This document shows, one piece after another, positions 32,102 through 41,270 of a DNA stretch of 62,047 nucleotides. Position numbers and translations under genes: made by a program. The DNA lies in NCBI GenBank assembly GCA_947589045.1, contig CANQBQ010000015.1, positions 1 to 62,047 of the forward strand, read 5' to 3'. This DNA comes from an uncultured Clostridia bacterium. Its GTDB lineage: Bacteria > Bacillota > Clostridia > Monoglobales > Monoglobaceae. The notes beneath the pieces were generated by a model. That model did not search any database. It worked only from the letters and a program-made list of their open reading frames with translations, and was not told the origin of the DNA. Within the stretch, counting starts at the first letter, position 1, and the number at the start of each line of letters is the position of its first letter.

Positions 32102-32710
32102 ATGCAGTTTGAGAGAATAAACGACAACAAGATAAAAGTGATTTTTCTCCGCGAGGACATACGTCAGTGGAATGTTAACATTAAAAATCTCGCCGAAAAC
32201 ACTCAGGAAATGCAAAATATGGTCTGGTCGGTGCTTCGCCTTGCCGAAAAGGAGATAGGCTTCTCAATAAACGGCGCACAGCTCCAAGTTGAGGCTGTGC
32301 CGAAAAGCGAGGATGAATTTATTATAATAATAACGAGGCTTCCTGCCGCTACCTCCCGAAATCATATACGCGGGGCGCGCGTAGTACCTCCCGAGACGGT
32401 CGTGAAAAAGAGACCCAAGGGCGGCGCGCCGATATACATATTCAGATTTTTGGGATTTGATGACGCCGTAAAAGGCGCGAAGGCAATCGCGGGCAGCTTT
32501 GCGGGCAGAAGCGCGCTGTATAAGTATGAGGAAAAATTTTACATAACCATTATTCCTTTTAACAAAGACGCCTTTTTCGAGTTGGGCAACATTATGTCCG
32601 AATACTCCGAAAAAATGGCAATATCCTCTCTTATCGAGGGCAGATTGCGGGAGTACGGAAAGCAGATGATTGAAAGCGGAGCGGTGGAAATACTCGCTCA
32701 GGAATTTTAG
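32102..32710 (+). CDS. mecA: Adaptor protein MecA
   Basis: ClpC adaptor that delivers substrates to ClpCP, 202 residues. The N-terminal substrate-binding part starts MQFERINDNKIKVIFLREDI; the C-terminal ClpC-binding part shows IYIFRFLGFDDAVKGAKAI and SALYKYEEKFYITIIP. The linker contains basic residues. In Bacillus MecA controls ComK and Spo0A-related steps. Alone behind its own promoter. Not to be confused with PBP2a mecA. Confidence 0.9.
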   Translation: MQFERINDNKIKVIFLREDIRQWNVNIKNLAENTQEMQNMVWSVLRLAEKEIGFSINGAQLQVEAVPKSEDEFIIIITRLPAATSRNHIRGARVVPPETVVKKRPKGGAPIYIFRFLGFDDAVKGAKAIAGSFAGRSALYKYEEKFYITIIPFNKDAFFELGNIMSEYSEKMAISSLIEGRLREYGKQMIESGAVEILAQEF

Positions 32711-32758
32711 ATTTACCGTGATTTATGACGGTTTAAGGTAATTATTGGATAAAAATAC

Positions 32759-32787
32759 TTGACAAACAGGGCGGTTTATTATATACT
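32759..32787 (+). promoter_or_regulatory. Promoter of rsmD-coaD
   Basis: TTGACA (32759-32764) and TATACT (32782-32787) with 17-bp spacing. Confidence 0.8.
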
Positions 32788-32842
32788 TATGTAGTATTTA
32801 TATATACTGCATAAGTTTCTGTGTGCTGTGAGGAGGTAAGCT

Positions 32843-33379
32843 GTGAGGATAATTTCAGGCTCAAGGCGCGGAAAAAAGCTGTTGCCGCCCGTCGGAGACG
32901 GCACTCGTCCGACGACCGACAGGGTAAAGGAGTCTGTTTTCAATATTATCCAAAGCTATCTTCCGTCCGAGCGGGTGCTTGACCTCTTTGCGGGGAGCGG
33001 CGCGCTTGGGATAGAGGCGCTCAGCCGAGGCAGTTCGCACGCGGTGTTTATCGACAACTCGCGCGATGCGCTCTCGGTTTGCCGTCGGAATATAGAAAAT
33101 TCACGGTTTGAAGAAAAGTCGTCGGTTATCCAAGCCGACGCGCTCGGATACCTGGAAAAATGCACCGAATACTTTGACATAATTTTTCTTGACCCGCCGT
33201 ACAACAAGGGTCTTTTGACGCGTGCTGCGGCTTTGATTGAAAATCGCGGACTGCTCGCGGAGGGCGGAATTATGGTTTGCGAGACCGAGGTCGGCGGCGA
33301 GGAGCCGTCGGTTGAAAAAACCGAGCTTATCCGCTCGGCCTCATACGGAAAAACGAGTATTTTGATTTATCGCAGGTGA
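32843..33379 (+). CDS. rsmD: 16S rRNA (guanine(966)-N2)-methyltransferase
   Basis: SAM-dependent methylase of 16S rRNA G966, 178 residues. The N-terminal [13 protein letters not shown], the SAM motif [19 protein letters not shown] and catalytic DPPY ([11 protein letters not shown]) are all typical. The start is GTG 32843 with AGGAGG at 32831-32836. Its stop lies 5 nt before the coaD ATG, the usual rsmD-coaD pairing. Confidence 0.94.
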   Translation: MRIISGSRRGKKLLPPVGDGTRPTTDRVKESVFNIIQSYLPSERVLDLFAGSGALGIEALSRGSSHAVFIDNSRDALSVCRRNIENSRFEEKSSVIQADALGYLEKCTEYFDIIFLDPPYNKGLLTRAAALIENRGLLAEGGIMVCETEVGGEEPSVEKTELIRSASYGKTSILIYRR

Positions 33380-33384
33380 ATTTT

Positions 33385-33867
33385 ATGACTGGAATTGCGG
33401 TTTATCCGGGCAGCTTTGACCCGTGTACAAACGGACATCTGGACGTTATCCGCCGCGCGAGCCGTATTTTCGACAAGGTGGTCGTGGCGGTGCTTGCAAA
33501 CAGCGGCAAAACGCCGTTGTTCTCCTCGGAGGAACGCGCGGATATGCTCCGCAGCGTGACGTGGGAGTTTGAAAATGTTGAGGTGGAGTGCTTCTCGGGA
33601 CTGCTGGTAGACTTTACCGACAAGGTAAAGGCGGACGTCATAATAAAAGGGCTTCGCGCCGTTTCGGACTTTGAATACGAATTTCAGATGGCGCTTATAA
33701 ACCGCAACCTTAAAAACTCGCTTGAAACGCTGTTTCTTCCAACGAGCAAGGAATATATGTTTTTAAGTTCGAGCGTAGTTAAAGAAATTGCCGGATACAA
33801 CGGCAATCTCGACGGACTTGTTCCTGCCGCGCTTATACCTGTTATAAAGGCGCGTTTTGGATATTAA
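33385..33867 (+). CDS. coaD: Phosphopantetheine adenylyltransferase
   Basis: Fourth step of CoA biosynthesis, transferring AMP from ATP to 4'-phosphopantetheine. About 160 residues, usual length. Nucleotidyltransferase motif [16 protein letters not shown] holds the T/HxGH site; [17 protein letters not shown] and the C-terminal [11 protein letters not shown] are family hallmarks. ATG 33385 is favoured over the GTG at 33376, which overlaps the rsmD stop. Second gene of rsmD-coaD. Confidence 0.94.
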   Translation: MTGIAVYPGSFDPCTNGHLDVIRRASRIFDKVVVAVLANSGKTPLFSSEERADMLRSVTWEFENVEVECFSGLLVDFTDKVKADVIIKGLRAVSDFEYEFQMALINRNLKNSLETLFLPTSKEYMFLSSSVVKEIAGYNGNLDGLVPAALIPVIKARFGY

Positions 33868-33920
33868 ATTAAATTTTGTAAATTATGGCAAGAGTTTCCA
33901 ATAATAAGGAGGTACAATAA

Positions 33921-34379
33921 ATGGACGCGTTAGCATTGATTGACGAGTTGGAGGATTTGGTCGACAAGGGGGTTCCCGTGCCGCTCTCCGGCAAATCTCT
34001 TATGAATAAGGACGAGCTTATGGAGCTTATTTCCGAAATCCGCAATTCTCTTCCCGATGATTTAAAGCAGGCGAAGTGGATAAAGGAAGAGCGCCAGAGA
34101 ATACTCGACGAGGCTGAAGAAGAAGCGAACAAAATCATAAAATCAGCCGAGGATCAGCTCGTTGCCATGATTTCGGAGCATGAAATAACCAAAAAGGCTA
34201 TCGAACATTCAAACGATATTCTCGATAAGGCTCGCGAGGGTGCGAGAAATATTCAAACGTCGTCATATCAGTATGCCGACAATCTGCTGGAGAACGTAGA
34301 GCGAGTTATATCGAGCAGTATGCGTGATTTGGAACAGTGTATGGCTCTTGTTCGCGACAACAGGAGTGAGCTTAGATAA
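33921..34379 (+). CDS. Coiled-coil protein of the coaD operon
   Basis: A 152-residue acidic, helical protein. Residues ~60-150 are almost continuous heptad-like coiled coil (LDEAEEEANKIIKSAEDQL, AREGARNIQTSSYQYADNLLENVER), resembling ATP-synthase b/H subunits or DivIVA-like scaffolds by composition only. Residues 1-35 include VDKGVPVPLSGKSLMNKDELMELI, which looks like a small N-terminal targeting or polar motif. It follows coaD by 53 bp and ends at a strong terminator. Homologs beside coaD are common in Clostridia as far as I recall, without an assigned role. Confidence 0.75.
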   Translation: MDALALIDELEDLVDKGVPVPLSGKSLMNKDELMELISEIRNSLPDDLKQAKWIKEERQRILDEAEEEANKIIKSAEDQLVAMISEHEITKKAIEHSNDILDKAREGARNIQTSSYQYADNLLENVERVISSSMRDLEQCMALVRDNRSELR

Positions 34380-34394
34380 TCCGATTAAGTTAAC

Positions 34395-34433
34395 AAAAAA
34401 ATACAGCTTCGTACCCGAAGCTGTATTTTTTTT
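34395..34433 (+). terminator. Terminator of the rsmD-coaD operon
   Basis: A 16-bp stem from AATACAGCTTCG / CGAAGCTGTATT with flanking A and T runs and loop TACC. Confidence 0.92.
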
Positions 34434-34450
34434 GACCCGATGCGCGCAAA

Positions 34451-34486
34451 AAAGCTCTTTCCGAATTTCAAATCGGAAAGAGCTTT
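34451..34486 (-). terminator. Terminator of rpmE
   Basis: AAAGCTCTTTCCGA / TCGGAAAGAGCTTT with an 8-nt loop; the minus strand continues into a U-tract. Confidence 0.88.
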
Positions 34487-34502
34487 GGTTGCTGAAATAT
34501 TA

Positions 34503-34709
34503 TTATTTCGCGTCCAGACCGTAACGCTTTCTGAACTTATCAACACGGCCGCCCGTGTCAACGAGCTTCTGCTTTCCGGTATAGAAAGGATGACACTTGG
34601 AACAAATTTCTATACTTATGTTCTCTTTTGTGGAGCCTGTCTCGATAACGTTTCCGCAGGCGCACTTAATCGTAGTCTGTTTATAATTCGGATGAATTCC
34701 TTCTTTCAT
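34503..34709 (-). CDS. rpmE: 50S ribosomal protein bL31, zinc-binding form
   Basis: A 68-residue ribosomal protein. [21 protein letters not shown] opens it; Cys pairs CAC and CSKC form the zinc ribbon of the C+ type. [25 protein letters not shown] is conserved. ATG 34709 is preceded by AGGTGAAAC; the in-frame extension upstream is spurious. Monocistronic with its own promoter. Confidence 0.97.
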   Translation of the reverse strand: MKEGIHPNYKQTTIKCACGNVIETGSTKENISIEICSKCHPFYTGKQKLVDTGGRVDKFRKRYGLDAK

Positions 34710-34750
34710 ATGTTTCACCTCTTTCATACTCTCAAAAAACTTGCTCATAT

Positions 34751-34779
34751 ATTGTAGCACATAGTTTTGATAAATGCAA
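34751..34779 (-). promoter_or_regulatory. Promoter of rpmE
   Basis: On the minus strand TTGCAT (34774-34779) and TACAAT (34751-34756), 17-bp spacing. Confidence 0.7.
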
Positions 34780-34839
34780 CACCTAATTTTCAATTTTTCA
34801 ATTTTTTATTATTTTTTTGATTATTATACATTATTTTTG

Positions 34840-34868
34840 TTGCATTTTTCACAAAACAGTGTTAATAT
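34840..34868 (+). promoter_or_regulatory. Promoter of the kdgK-pectate lyase unit
   Basis: TTGCAT (34840-34845) and TAATAT (34863-34868), 17-bp spacing, 45 bp before the start. Confidence 0.6.
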
Positions 34869-34913
34869 TAAAGCATAATTTATTCAAAATTCTTAAAAAA
34901 GGCGGGGCTTTCT

Positions 34914-35945
34914 ATGATTAACTTTACAAACAATAACACCGAATTTGATTTGATTGGTATGGGCGAGGTTATGCTTCGTCTTTCGCCGGAGGGAAAGGAG
35001 AAGATTTCCCAAAGCGAAACCTTTGATAAAAACGCGGGCGGCAGCGAGCTTAACGTGGTTTCGGGCGCGGCTATTTTGGGCATTCGCTCGGCGATAGTCA
35101 CAAAGCTGCCCGAAAGCAAAATCGGTCACTTTATCCGCAACAAAATAAGATACGGAAACGTCAGCGACGACTACATAATTTATGATACGTCGCCCGACCG
35201 CAGGCTCGGAATTTACTATTACGAGAGCGGCGTGTATCCGAGAAAGTCCTCGGTTATCTACGACCGAAACCGCTCCTCGATGTACACCCTCTCACTCGAC
35301 GAGATCGACCCCGAAATATATTCAAAGACCAAGATATTCCACATCAGCAGTATCACTCTCGCACTGAGCGATTTACTCCGCGAAACGGCTGTTGAGATGA
35401 TTAAGAAATTTAAAGCAAACGGCGCAAAAATCTCGTTTGACGTCAACTACCGCGCGACGCTCTGGGACGAGGATACCGCGCGCGAGGTTATAGAGAGTAT
35501 CTTCCCGTATGTGGACTTTTTGTTTGTGTCTGAGGAGACGTCAAGGCGTATGCTCCGCCGCACGGGAACTCTGGACGAGATTATGAAGGGCTATGCCGAC
35601 GATTACGGCTGCGAAATGGTAGCTACCACAATGCGCGAGGTCATAAGCCCCACAAGGCATAACTTCGGTTCGCGAATATATTACAACGGAAAGTTTTACA
35701 CCGAGCCGCCCTACGAAAACATTGAGGTTGTCGACAGAATAGGAAGCGGAGACGCGTATCTCGCGGGAGTGCTTTACGGAATTGTCAAGACGGGCGACAT
35801 CACACGCGCGCTCGAAATAGGCAACGCGATGTCCGCGGTAAAAAATACTGTCAGCGGAGATATGTCCGCAAGCTCGATAGAGGAGATTGAAAGCGTAATA
35901 AAGTCGCATAAATCCACGGGCAGACAGGACGAAATGAACAGATAA
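34914..35945 (+). CDS. kdgK: PfkB-family sugar kinase, probable 2-keto-3-deoxygluconate kinase
   Basis: Ribokinase-fold enzyme, 343 residues. The N-terminal substrate region reads LIGMGEVMLRLSPEGKEK and NAGGSELNVVSGAAILG; the catalytic PfkB signature is VDRIGSGDAYLAGVLYG, with the base Asp in GSGDA (Ser where most have Ala). KDG kinases phosphorylate the end product of pectin lyase degradation. The assignment is supported by the pectate lyase gene 34 bp downstream and the GH105 gene. No KDPG aldolase is in the window. The SD (AAGGCGGGG) is weak. Confidence 0.82.
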   Translation: MINFTNNNTEFDLIGMGEVMLRLSPEGKEKISQSETFDKNAGGSELNVVSGAAILGIRSAIVTKLPESKIGHFIRNKIRYGNVSDDYIIYDTSPDRRLGIYYYESGVYPRKSSVIYDRNRSSMYTLSLDEIDPEIYSKTKIFHISSITLALSDLLRETAVEMIKKFKANGAKISFDVNYRATLWDEDTAREVIESIFPYVDFLFVSEETSRRMLRRTGTLDEIMKGYADDYGCEMVATTMREVISPTRHNFGSRIYYNGKFYTEPPYENIEVVDRIGSGDAYLAGVLYGIVKTGDITRALEIGNAMSAVKNTVSGDMSASSIEEIESVIKSHKSTGRQDEMNR

Positions 35946-35979
35946 CGGACTAAGTTTAACAATAAAGGAGATGCTAAAG

Positions 35980-38286
35980 TTGATTTTATCATCCAAACTC
36001 AAAAAGTGCATAAGCCTGGTTGCGGTGCTGTGCCTTATGCTGACGGTCATAGCCGTGCCCGCCCACGCCGAGCCCGAAAAGCTCGCCGCGTTTCCGGGCG
36101 CCGAGGGCGGCGGTATGTGGACTACCGGCGCACGCGGAGGCGACAATATCGAGGTCTATCACGTTTACAAGCTGACCGACGACGGCTCAAAGGGTACGTT
36201 TCGCGACGCTGTTTCGGAGTCGAACCGAATTGTGGTGTTTGACGTTGCGGGCAACATTGAGCTTTCCGACACGCTCACCATTAAGGGCAGTAACTTGACA
36301 ATACTCGGTCAGACCGCGCCCGGCGACGGCGTGTGCGTTAAAAATTGCAACACCGACATATCCGGAAATAACGTTATCCTGCGTTATATGAGATTTAGAA
36401 TGGGCGACGAAAAGACAATGGAAGAGGACACAATCGGCAGCCGCGGCAGGCACAATATAATTGTTGACCACTGCTCGTTCAGCTGGAGTGTTGACGAGTG
36501 CGCTTCGTTCTATGAAGTTACCGACTTCACTATGCAGTGGTGCATAATAGCCGAGAGTCTCAAGCACTCGGTTCACGCCAAAGAAGCCCACGGCTATGCG
36601 GGAATTTGGGGCGGCACAAACGCGAGCTTCCACCACAATCTTATCGCGCATCACGACAGCCGAAATCCGAGAATTGCAGAAGGTCCGTTTGTGGGTCAAA
36701 GCGATTATAATATGAGCGAGCAGACAAGCCTGACCGACCTCAGAAATAATGTTATCTATAACTGGGGCGGCAACTCCGCATACGGCGGACAGGGCGCGGC
36801 GGCGGCGAATATTATCAACTGCTACTACAAACCCGGTCCTTCAACTTCCAGTGGCGTAAGGAGCAGAATTTTCCAGACCACTTCCACAGGTAACGATATT
36901 ACTTCCCCGTGGAGTACCGATATATATGTTGACGGTAACTATATGACCGGAAACGCCAATGTCACGGCAGATAACTCCAAGGGCGTTAACGAGGACAGCT
37001 CCGCATCCAAAAAATACATTTGGACCAAGAATAACATAACGGACGAGGCGAAGGCGGTTCACTTCAAGTATGAAAACGACTATCCCGTTACAACGCAGAG
37101 CGCTGAGGAAGCCTATACGCTGGTATTGGAGAGCGCGGGTGACAGCATCGTTCGCGATTCCGCAGACCAGAGAGTTATAGACGACACCAAGAACGGTACG
37201 GGCAAAAAAATAGTTAAAGAGTATGTGGATGAAAAAGGCAAGAAACAAACCGACACCACTTACGGCATAATCAGCACTCCGTCCGATGTGGGCGGATACC
37301 CGACGCTCAGCGGAACAAAGTCCAAGGACAGCGACAACGACGGTATTCCCAATGAGTGGGAGGATAAAAACGGGCTTAATAAGCAGGACGCGACCGACGG
37401 CGTTAAGCTCGCTCCGAGCGGCTATACTTACGTTGAGGAATATGCGAACGCATTGGCTGACAAAACCTATGTAAGAGATACCGCATATGACCCCGATGTA
37501 CCCGACTACGTTCCGAGCGAGGAGGACGACCCCAACCCGACTCCGACCCCCGATTACGATTTTGAGCTTGTGGACGAGTGGAAGGCAAAGAGCGGAGACG
37601 AGAAGAAGTCCGCGGGTACCGAGTTTATGCCCGGTCTTGTTGGAATGACACAGCTTGAAAGAGCAATGACCGACGAAAAGGAGTATTCGGACGGCTTTAA
37701 GCATAACTTCGCGATAACCTGTAAAGACACAAACGGCGGCTGGGAAAATGGCAAGGCGACGGGCTGCGCTATGAAGTACACTGCTAAAGAGGACGGCCGC
37801 TTTACGATATACGCTTACGGAGTAACACCTAAATCCCCGGATAAACCTCCTGCCGTATTTTATGCCGTAAAAGAAGGTATTTCAGATCCTTCGACAGAAA
37901 ATCTCTATTCGGATATAATTGATGAATCGGGAAAGAAAGAATTATGTGTGATTGATGTTGAAGCCGGAATGAGCTATTACTTTTATGTAAGCGGCGGCTC
38001 AAAAACAAGATTTATGGGTGCGAAATTTGAAAAAATTATTCAGCCCTATGAAATAACCGGTCTTACGCGCGCCGACGGCACGGTCACCGCGACAGTAAAG
38101 TGCAACAAAGCCGTTGAAAACGCCAAGCTGCTTCTGATAGGCTACACTTCGGGCGGCAAGCTGGAGGACGCGAAGGTGGTAGACATCGCCTCTCCGAGCG
38201 CGGCTCTGAGCGGCGACAAGGTTAAGGCGTTTGTGTGGAACATCAAAACTCTCGTTCCACTCGCCGAGCCTTACGAAATGCAATAA
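35980..38286 (+). CDS. Secreted PL1-type pectate lyase, TTG start
   Basis: Extracellular beta-elimination of polygalacturonate. Of 768 residues, the first ~30 form a signal peptide (LKKCISLVAVLCLMLTVI...AHA). The parallel beta-helix domain spans ~35-400: AFPGAEGGGMWTTGARGG at the start, DHCSFSWSVDE near 163-173, and HHDSRNPRIAEGPF. A Ca-binding DSDNDGIPNEWEDKNGL repeat sits near 445, then a Pro/Thr linker (~515) and a C-terminal beta-sandwich. GGAG at 35967-35970 abuts the ATG at 35971, while TTG 35980 lies 9 nt after it, so TTG is the better start. Probably co-transcribed with kdgK. Confidence 0.9.
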   Translation: MILSSKLKKCISLVAVLCLMLTVIAVPAHAEPEKLAAFPGAEGGGMWTTGARGGDNIEVYHVYKLTDDGSKGTFRDAVSESNRIVVFDVAGNIELSDTLTIKGSNLTILGQTAPGDGVCVKNCNTDISGNNVILRYMRFRMGDEKTMEEDTIGSRGRHNIIVDHCSFSWSVDECASFYEVTDFTMQWCIIAESLKHSVHAKEAHGYAGIWGGTNASFHHNLIAHHDSRNPRIAEGPFVGQSDYNMSEQTSLTDLRNNVIYNWGGNSAYGGQGAAAANIINCYYKPGPSTSSGVRSRIFQTTSTGNDITSPWSTDIYVDGNYMTGNANVTADNSKGVNEDSSASKKYIWTKNNITDEAKAVHFKYENDYPVTTQSAEEAYTLVLESAGDSIVRDSADQRVIDDTKNGTGKKIVKEYVDEKGKKQTDTTYGIISTPSDVGGYPTLSGTKSKDSDNDGIPNEWEDKNGLNKQDATDGVKLAPSGYTYVEEYANALADKTYVRDTAYDPDVPDYVPSEEDDPNPTPTPDYDFELVDEWKAKSGDEKKSAGTEFMPGLVGMTQLERAMTDEKEYSDGFKHNFAITCKDTNGGWENGKATGCAMKYTAKEDGRFTIYAYGVTPKSPDKPPAVFYAVKEGISDPSTENLYSDIIDESGKKELCVIDVEAGMSYYFYVSGGSKTRFMGAKFEKIIQPYEITGLTRADGTVTATVKCNKAVENAKLLLIGYTSGGKLEDAKVVDIASPSAALSGDKVKAFVWNIKTLVPLAEPYEMQ

Positions 38287-38296
38287 GCGATAAAAA

Positions 38297-38331
38297 ACAA
38301 ACTGCGCAGTCCAAAGGACTGCGCAGTTTGT
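38297..38331. terminator. Bidirectional terminator between pectate lyase and aroE
   Basis: A 16-bp perfect stem, ACAAACTGCGCAGTCC / GGACTGCGCAGTTTGT, loop AAA, between convergent genes. Confidence 0.85.
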
Positions 38332-38346
38332 TATATTTTAAATTTT

Positions 38347-39183
38347 TTATCCGAAGCATTTTTCTTCGACGTAGGCTTTGAGCGCGTGCAAGTCGAGCTT
38401 TCTGCCGAGATAAATCTCGTCCGCAATAAGAGCCTGATATATCAGCATACCGAAGCCGTTTATCGTGTTTCTGCCGAGTTCCTCGGCGCGCTTTAAAAAT
38501 GCCGTTTTCCTCGGACTGTAAATCAAATCCGAAACCAGCGCGTCCTTCGGAAGCTCCGCGAGGAAGTCAAGATTTTCAAAGTTGTGCGCCACTCCCGTCA
38601 TTCCGAGCGGGGTCGCATTTACCAAAACGTCCGCCTCCCGCGCGCAGGCGCGCATATTTTCGTCAGAAAGCACATCTGCTCTGCAACTGCACCCCTCGGC
38701 GCACTTTATGACCTGCTCCGCCTTTTCGAGAGTCCTGTTGAGTACGGTGATACTGACCGCGCCCTCTCGCGCCGCCTTGGAAACTATCGTACCCGAAACG
38801 CCGCCCGCGCCGAGTATCACGACCCGTTTGCCGCGCATCGAATAGCCCGCCTCGGCAAGAGCCTCTTTGTAGCCGTCCGCGTCGGTGCTGTAACCCGACA
38901 GCCGTCCGTTTTCATATTTGACCGTGTTTACCGAGTTATAGACCTTTGCCTCCGAGTCGATTTCATCGAGAAACGGTATTATATCGGTCTTGTGCGGCAT
39001 AGTGAGGTTAAAACCCGTTATGTTTTCACGCCTGACGCGCTCTAAAAACTGTGCCAAGTCGCCTTTTTTAACCTGTACTCTGTAATACTCGTAGTCTATG
39101 CCGAGATACTCCATAACCGCGGAGTGAATTACGGGAGAAAGGCTGTGCTCAACGGGGTCGCCGATGATTGCAAGTTTAATCAT
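38347..39183 (-). CDS. aroE: Shikimate 5-dehydrogenase
   Basis: Reduces 3-dehydroshikimate to shikimate with NADPH. 278 residues. Substrate site: GDPVEHSLSPVIHSA and NLTMPHKTD, with the catalytic Lys; cofactor site: VVILGAGGVSGTIV; NATPLGM and YQALIADEIYLG are also typical. Last gene of the aromatic operon, overlapping aroQ by 8 nt. Confidence 0.95.
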   Translation of the reverse strand: MIKLAIIGDPVEHSLSPVIHSAVMEYLGIDYEYYRVQVKKGDLAQFLERVRRENITGFNLTMPHKTDIIPFLDEIDSEAKVYNSVNTVKYENGRLSGYSTDADGYKEALAEAGYSMRGKRVVILGAGGVSGTIVSKAAREGAVSITVLNRTLEKAEQVIKCAEGCSCRADVLSDENMRACAREADVLVNATPLGMTGVAHNFENLDFLAELPKDALVSDLIYSPRKTAFLKRAEELGRNTINGFGMLIYQALIADEIYLGRKLDLHALKAYVEEKCFG

Positions 39184-39625
39184 CCCTGTCCTCCTTTGAA
39201 AGCTCTCCGATAAGATATTCCATAGCGAGCGTATAGCCTCTGAAGCCCAAGCCGCAAATCTGACCGACGCAGGCGGGAGCGGTTATGGACTTATGGCGGA
39301 ACTCGTCGCGCTTATGAATATTGCTTATATGAACCTCCACCGTCGGAAGCTGAGCCGCGAGAAGCGCGTCGTAAATCGCGTAGCTGTAATGCGTATATGC
39401 TCCGGGATTTATAACGATAGCGTCAAAGCCTGCTGCCGCACGCTGGATATAGTCGATTATCTCTCCCTCGCTGTTGCTCTGGAGGACGGTCGTCTCAATA
39501 CCGTTTTCGGACGCGTAATCCTCGATATACTTTTTCAAATCTTCATATGAATTTACGCCGTATATGTTCGGCTCGCGAACTCCGAGCATATTTATGTTGG
39601 GTCCGTTAATTACCGCAATTTTCAT
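39176..39625 (-). CDS. aroQ: Type II 3-dehydroquinate dehydratase
   Basis: Dehydrates 3-dehydroquinate to 3-dehydroshikimate. 149 residues, the dodecameric type II length. INGPNINMLGVREPNIYG begins the protein; the active-site region INPGAYTHYSYAIYDAL and EVHISNIHKRDEFRHKS are intact. Its start overlaps the aroK stop region by 20 nt, pointing to translational coupling. Confidence 0.96.
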   Translation of the reverse strand: MKIAVINGPNINMLGVREPNIYGVNSYEDLKKYIEDYASENGIETTVLQSNSEGEIIDYIQRAAAGFDAIVINPGAYTHYSYAIYDALLAAQLPTVEVHISNIHKRDEFRHKSITAPACVGQICGLGFRGYTLAMEYLIGELSKEDRDD

Positions 39626-40115
39626 ATTTTTCTACCTCCCTTATAAGTCTTGAAAGTGTTATGTTAAAGTTTTTGTCGTTTCTGACCTCCAAGTCGGCGT
39701 ACTTTTTGTAAAGCCCGATACGCTCGTCGTACAGCTTTTGAAGCCGCGCTTTTCCGTCCTTTAAAAGCGGACGCTTTGAGGTATCGACATCCCGCATTAT
39801 ATGTTCGAGCGGTCTGTTGAGAAACACGACCGCGCCCGATTTCCTGGCGATTTCGATATTTTCTCGATTTTTTACCACGCCGCCGCCCGTCGAGATGACC
39901 GCGCCGTCCTTTTCGCAAAGTGCACGCATGGTTTCGGTCTCGCGGCGGCGAAATTCATCCTCGCCGTACTTTTCAAATATCTCGGGTATTGTTTCGCCGT
40001 ATATCTTTTCAAGCTCCGCGTCGGCGTCGTAGAAGCTCCGTCCGAGCTTGGACGCGAGCCGTCTGCCGAACACGCTCTTTCCGCAGCCGGGCATACCGAT
40101 AAGGATTATATTCAC
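39606..40115 (-). CDS. aroK: Shikimate kinase
   Basis: Phosphorylates shikimate at O3 using ATP. 169 residues. Walker A GMPGCGKS, shikimate-binding DADAELE and EFRRRETE, and STGGGVVK, with the lid residue Arg in DTSKRPLL. Overlaps pheA by 4 nt and aroQ by 20 nt. Confidence 0.95.
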   Translation of the reverse strand: MNIILIGMPGCGKSVFGRRLASKLGRSFYDADAELEKIYGETIPEIFEKYGEDEFRRRETETMRALCEKDGAVISTGGGVVKNRENIEIARKSGAVVFLNRPLEHIMRDVDTSKRPLLKDGKARLQKLYDERIGLYKKYADLEVRNDKNFNITLSRLIREVEKYENCGN

Positions 40116-41257
40116 TTATGCTCACCCGCCCTGTAATTTCCGAGAATACGGAACTCGCTCGCCTGACCTATCACGTTTTCGGTAATTCGGCGCACGTTTT
40201 CGTCCGCCAGATTGCCCGTGTAGTCAACAAAAAATCTGTACTCAAAGTTATGGTCGCGCACGGGACGCGACTCTATGCGCGTCAGGTTAAGCCCTCCGTG
40301 TGCAAATGTGGCGAGAGCTCTGTGCAGCATACCCGCCTCGTGGGGCAGGGTAAACGCCGCGCTTATCTTGTCCGCGTCCTTTTCGCATATGGCGTGGTTT
40401 GCAATTATCAGGAAACGCGTGGTGTTCTTCGAGCTGTAATTTATGTTCTCGGCGAGAACGTCCAGCCCGTAAAGCTCCGCGTTTCGGCGGCTTGCTATCG
40501 CCGCCTTTGAAATATCGCCGCTCTTTGCGACCATCTCGGCTGCCGCCGCGGTGTTGTAGTAAATCTCACGCTTTATATTCGGGTAACGCTTTAAATATTC
40601 GCTGCTCTGTAAAAAGCCCTGCTCGTGAGAATAGATAGTCTTTATGTCGTGGATACTCGCGCCTCGGTTGCCGAGCAGACAGTGGTTGACCTCGACATAC
40701 TGCTCGCCTATTATGTATAAATTGTATTTCGATAAGAGGTCGAGCGTTTCGGAGATACTGCCCGTGCTCGAATTTTCGACCGGAACAACTCCGCAGTCTC
40801 CCTCGCCGCTCTCGATTGCGCGTAAGACCTCCTCAAAAGAATGTACGGGTCTGCGGTCGGAGTCCTCGCCGAAGTATTCCGCCGCCGCCTGTTCCGCGTA
40901 TGCGCCCTCAATTCCGGCGTATATGACGCGCGGATTTTCTTTTCTCTCTCCGAACGTAATCAAGTCGTCCAGCTTCTTTACGGTGTTCATACCGTAGAGC
41001 GCGTGCGTCTGCGCGTCGCGGCTTATCGACATAACGCAGGAGAAAAACTCGTAAACGTCGTTTTCTCGGCTTTTGTCGGTGAGCATAGCGAGCTTGTTCT
41101 CGAGCACCTCGCGCTCCCGCGCCTCGTCCAAAATCGCCATATTATGCTCCCGCTTGTAGTCCGCGACCTTGGACGTCATATCCATACGTTCGAGGAAAAG
41201 CGGCAGTAATTGTCTGTCTATCTCATCTATCCTGTCTCTCAGTTCCTTTAATTCCAT
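40112..41257 (-). CDS. pheA: Bifunctional chorismate mutase / prephenate dehydratase
   Basis: Converts chorismate via prephenate to phenylpyruvate. 381 residues. An AroQ-type chorismate mutase lies at 1-~85 (ELRDRIDEIDRQLLPLFLERM). The dehydratase spans ~110-290 (YAGIEGAYAEQAAAEYFG, VPVENSSTGSISETLDLL and the catalytic region KNTTRFLIIANH). A C-terminal ACT domain at ~300-381 contains ESRPVRDHNFEYRFFVDYTG, the Phe-binding site, implying feedback inhibition by phenylalanine. Overlaps aroK by 4 nt. Confidence 0.94.
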   Translation of the reverse strand: MELKELRDRIDEIDRQLLPLFLERMDMTSKVADYKREHNMAILDEAREREVLENKLAMLTDKSRENDVYEFFSCVMSISRDAQTHALYGMNTVKKLDDLITFGERKENPRVIYAGIEGAYAEQAAAEYFGEDSDRRPVHSFEEVLRAIESGEGDCGVVPVENSSTGSISETLDLLSKYNLYIIGEQYVEVNHCLLGNRGASIHDIKTIYSHEQGFLQSSEYLKRYPNIKREIYYNTAAAAEMVAKSGDISKAAIASRRNAELYGLDVLAENINYSSKNTTRFLIIANHAICEKDADKISAAFTLPHEAGMLHRALATFAHGGLNLTRIESRPVRDHNFEYRFFVDYTGNLADENVRRITENVIGQASEFRILGNYRAGEHK

Positions 41258-41270
41258 TGTAAAACACCTT

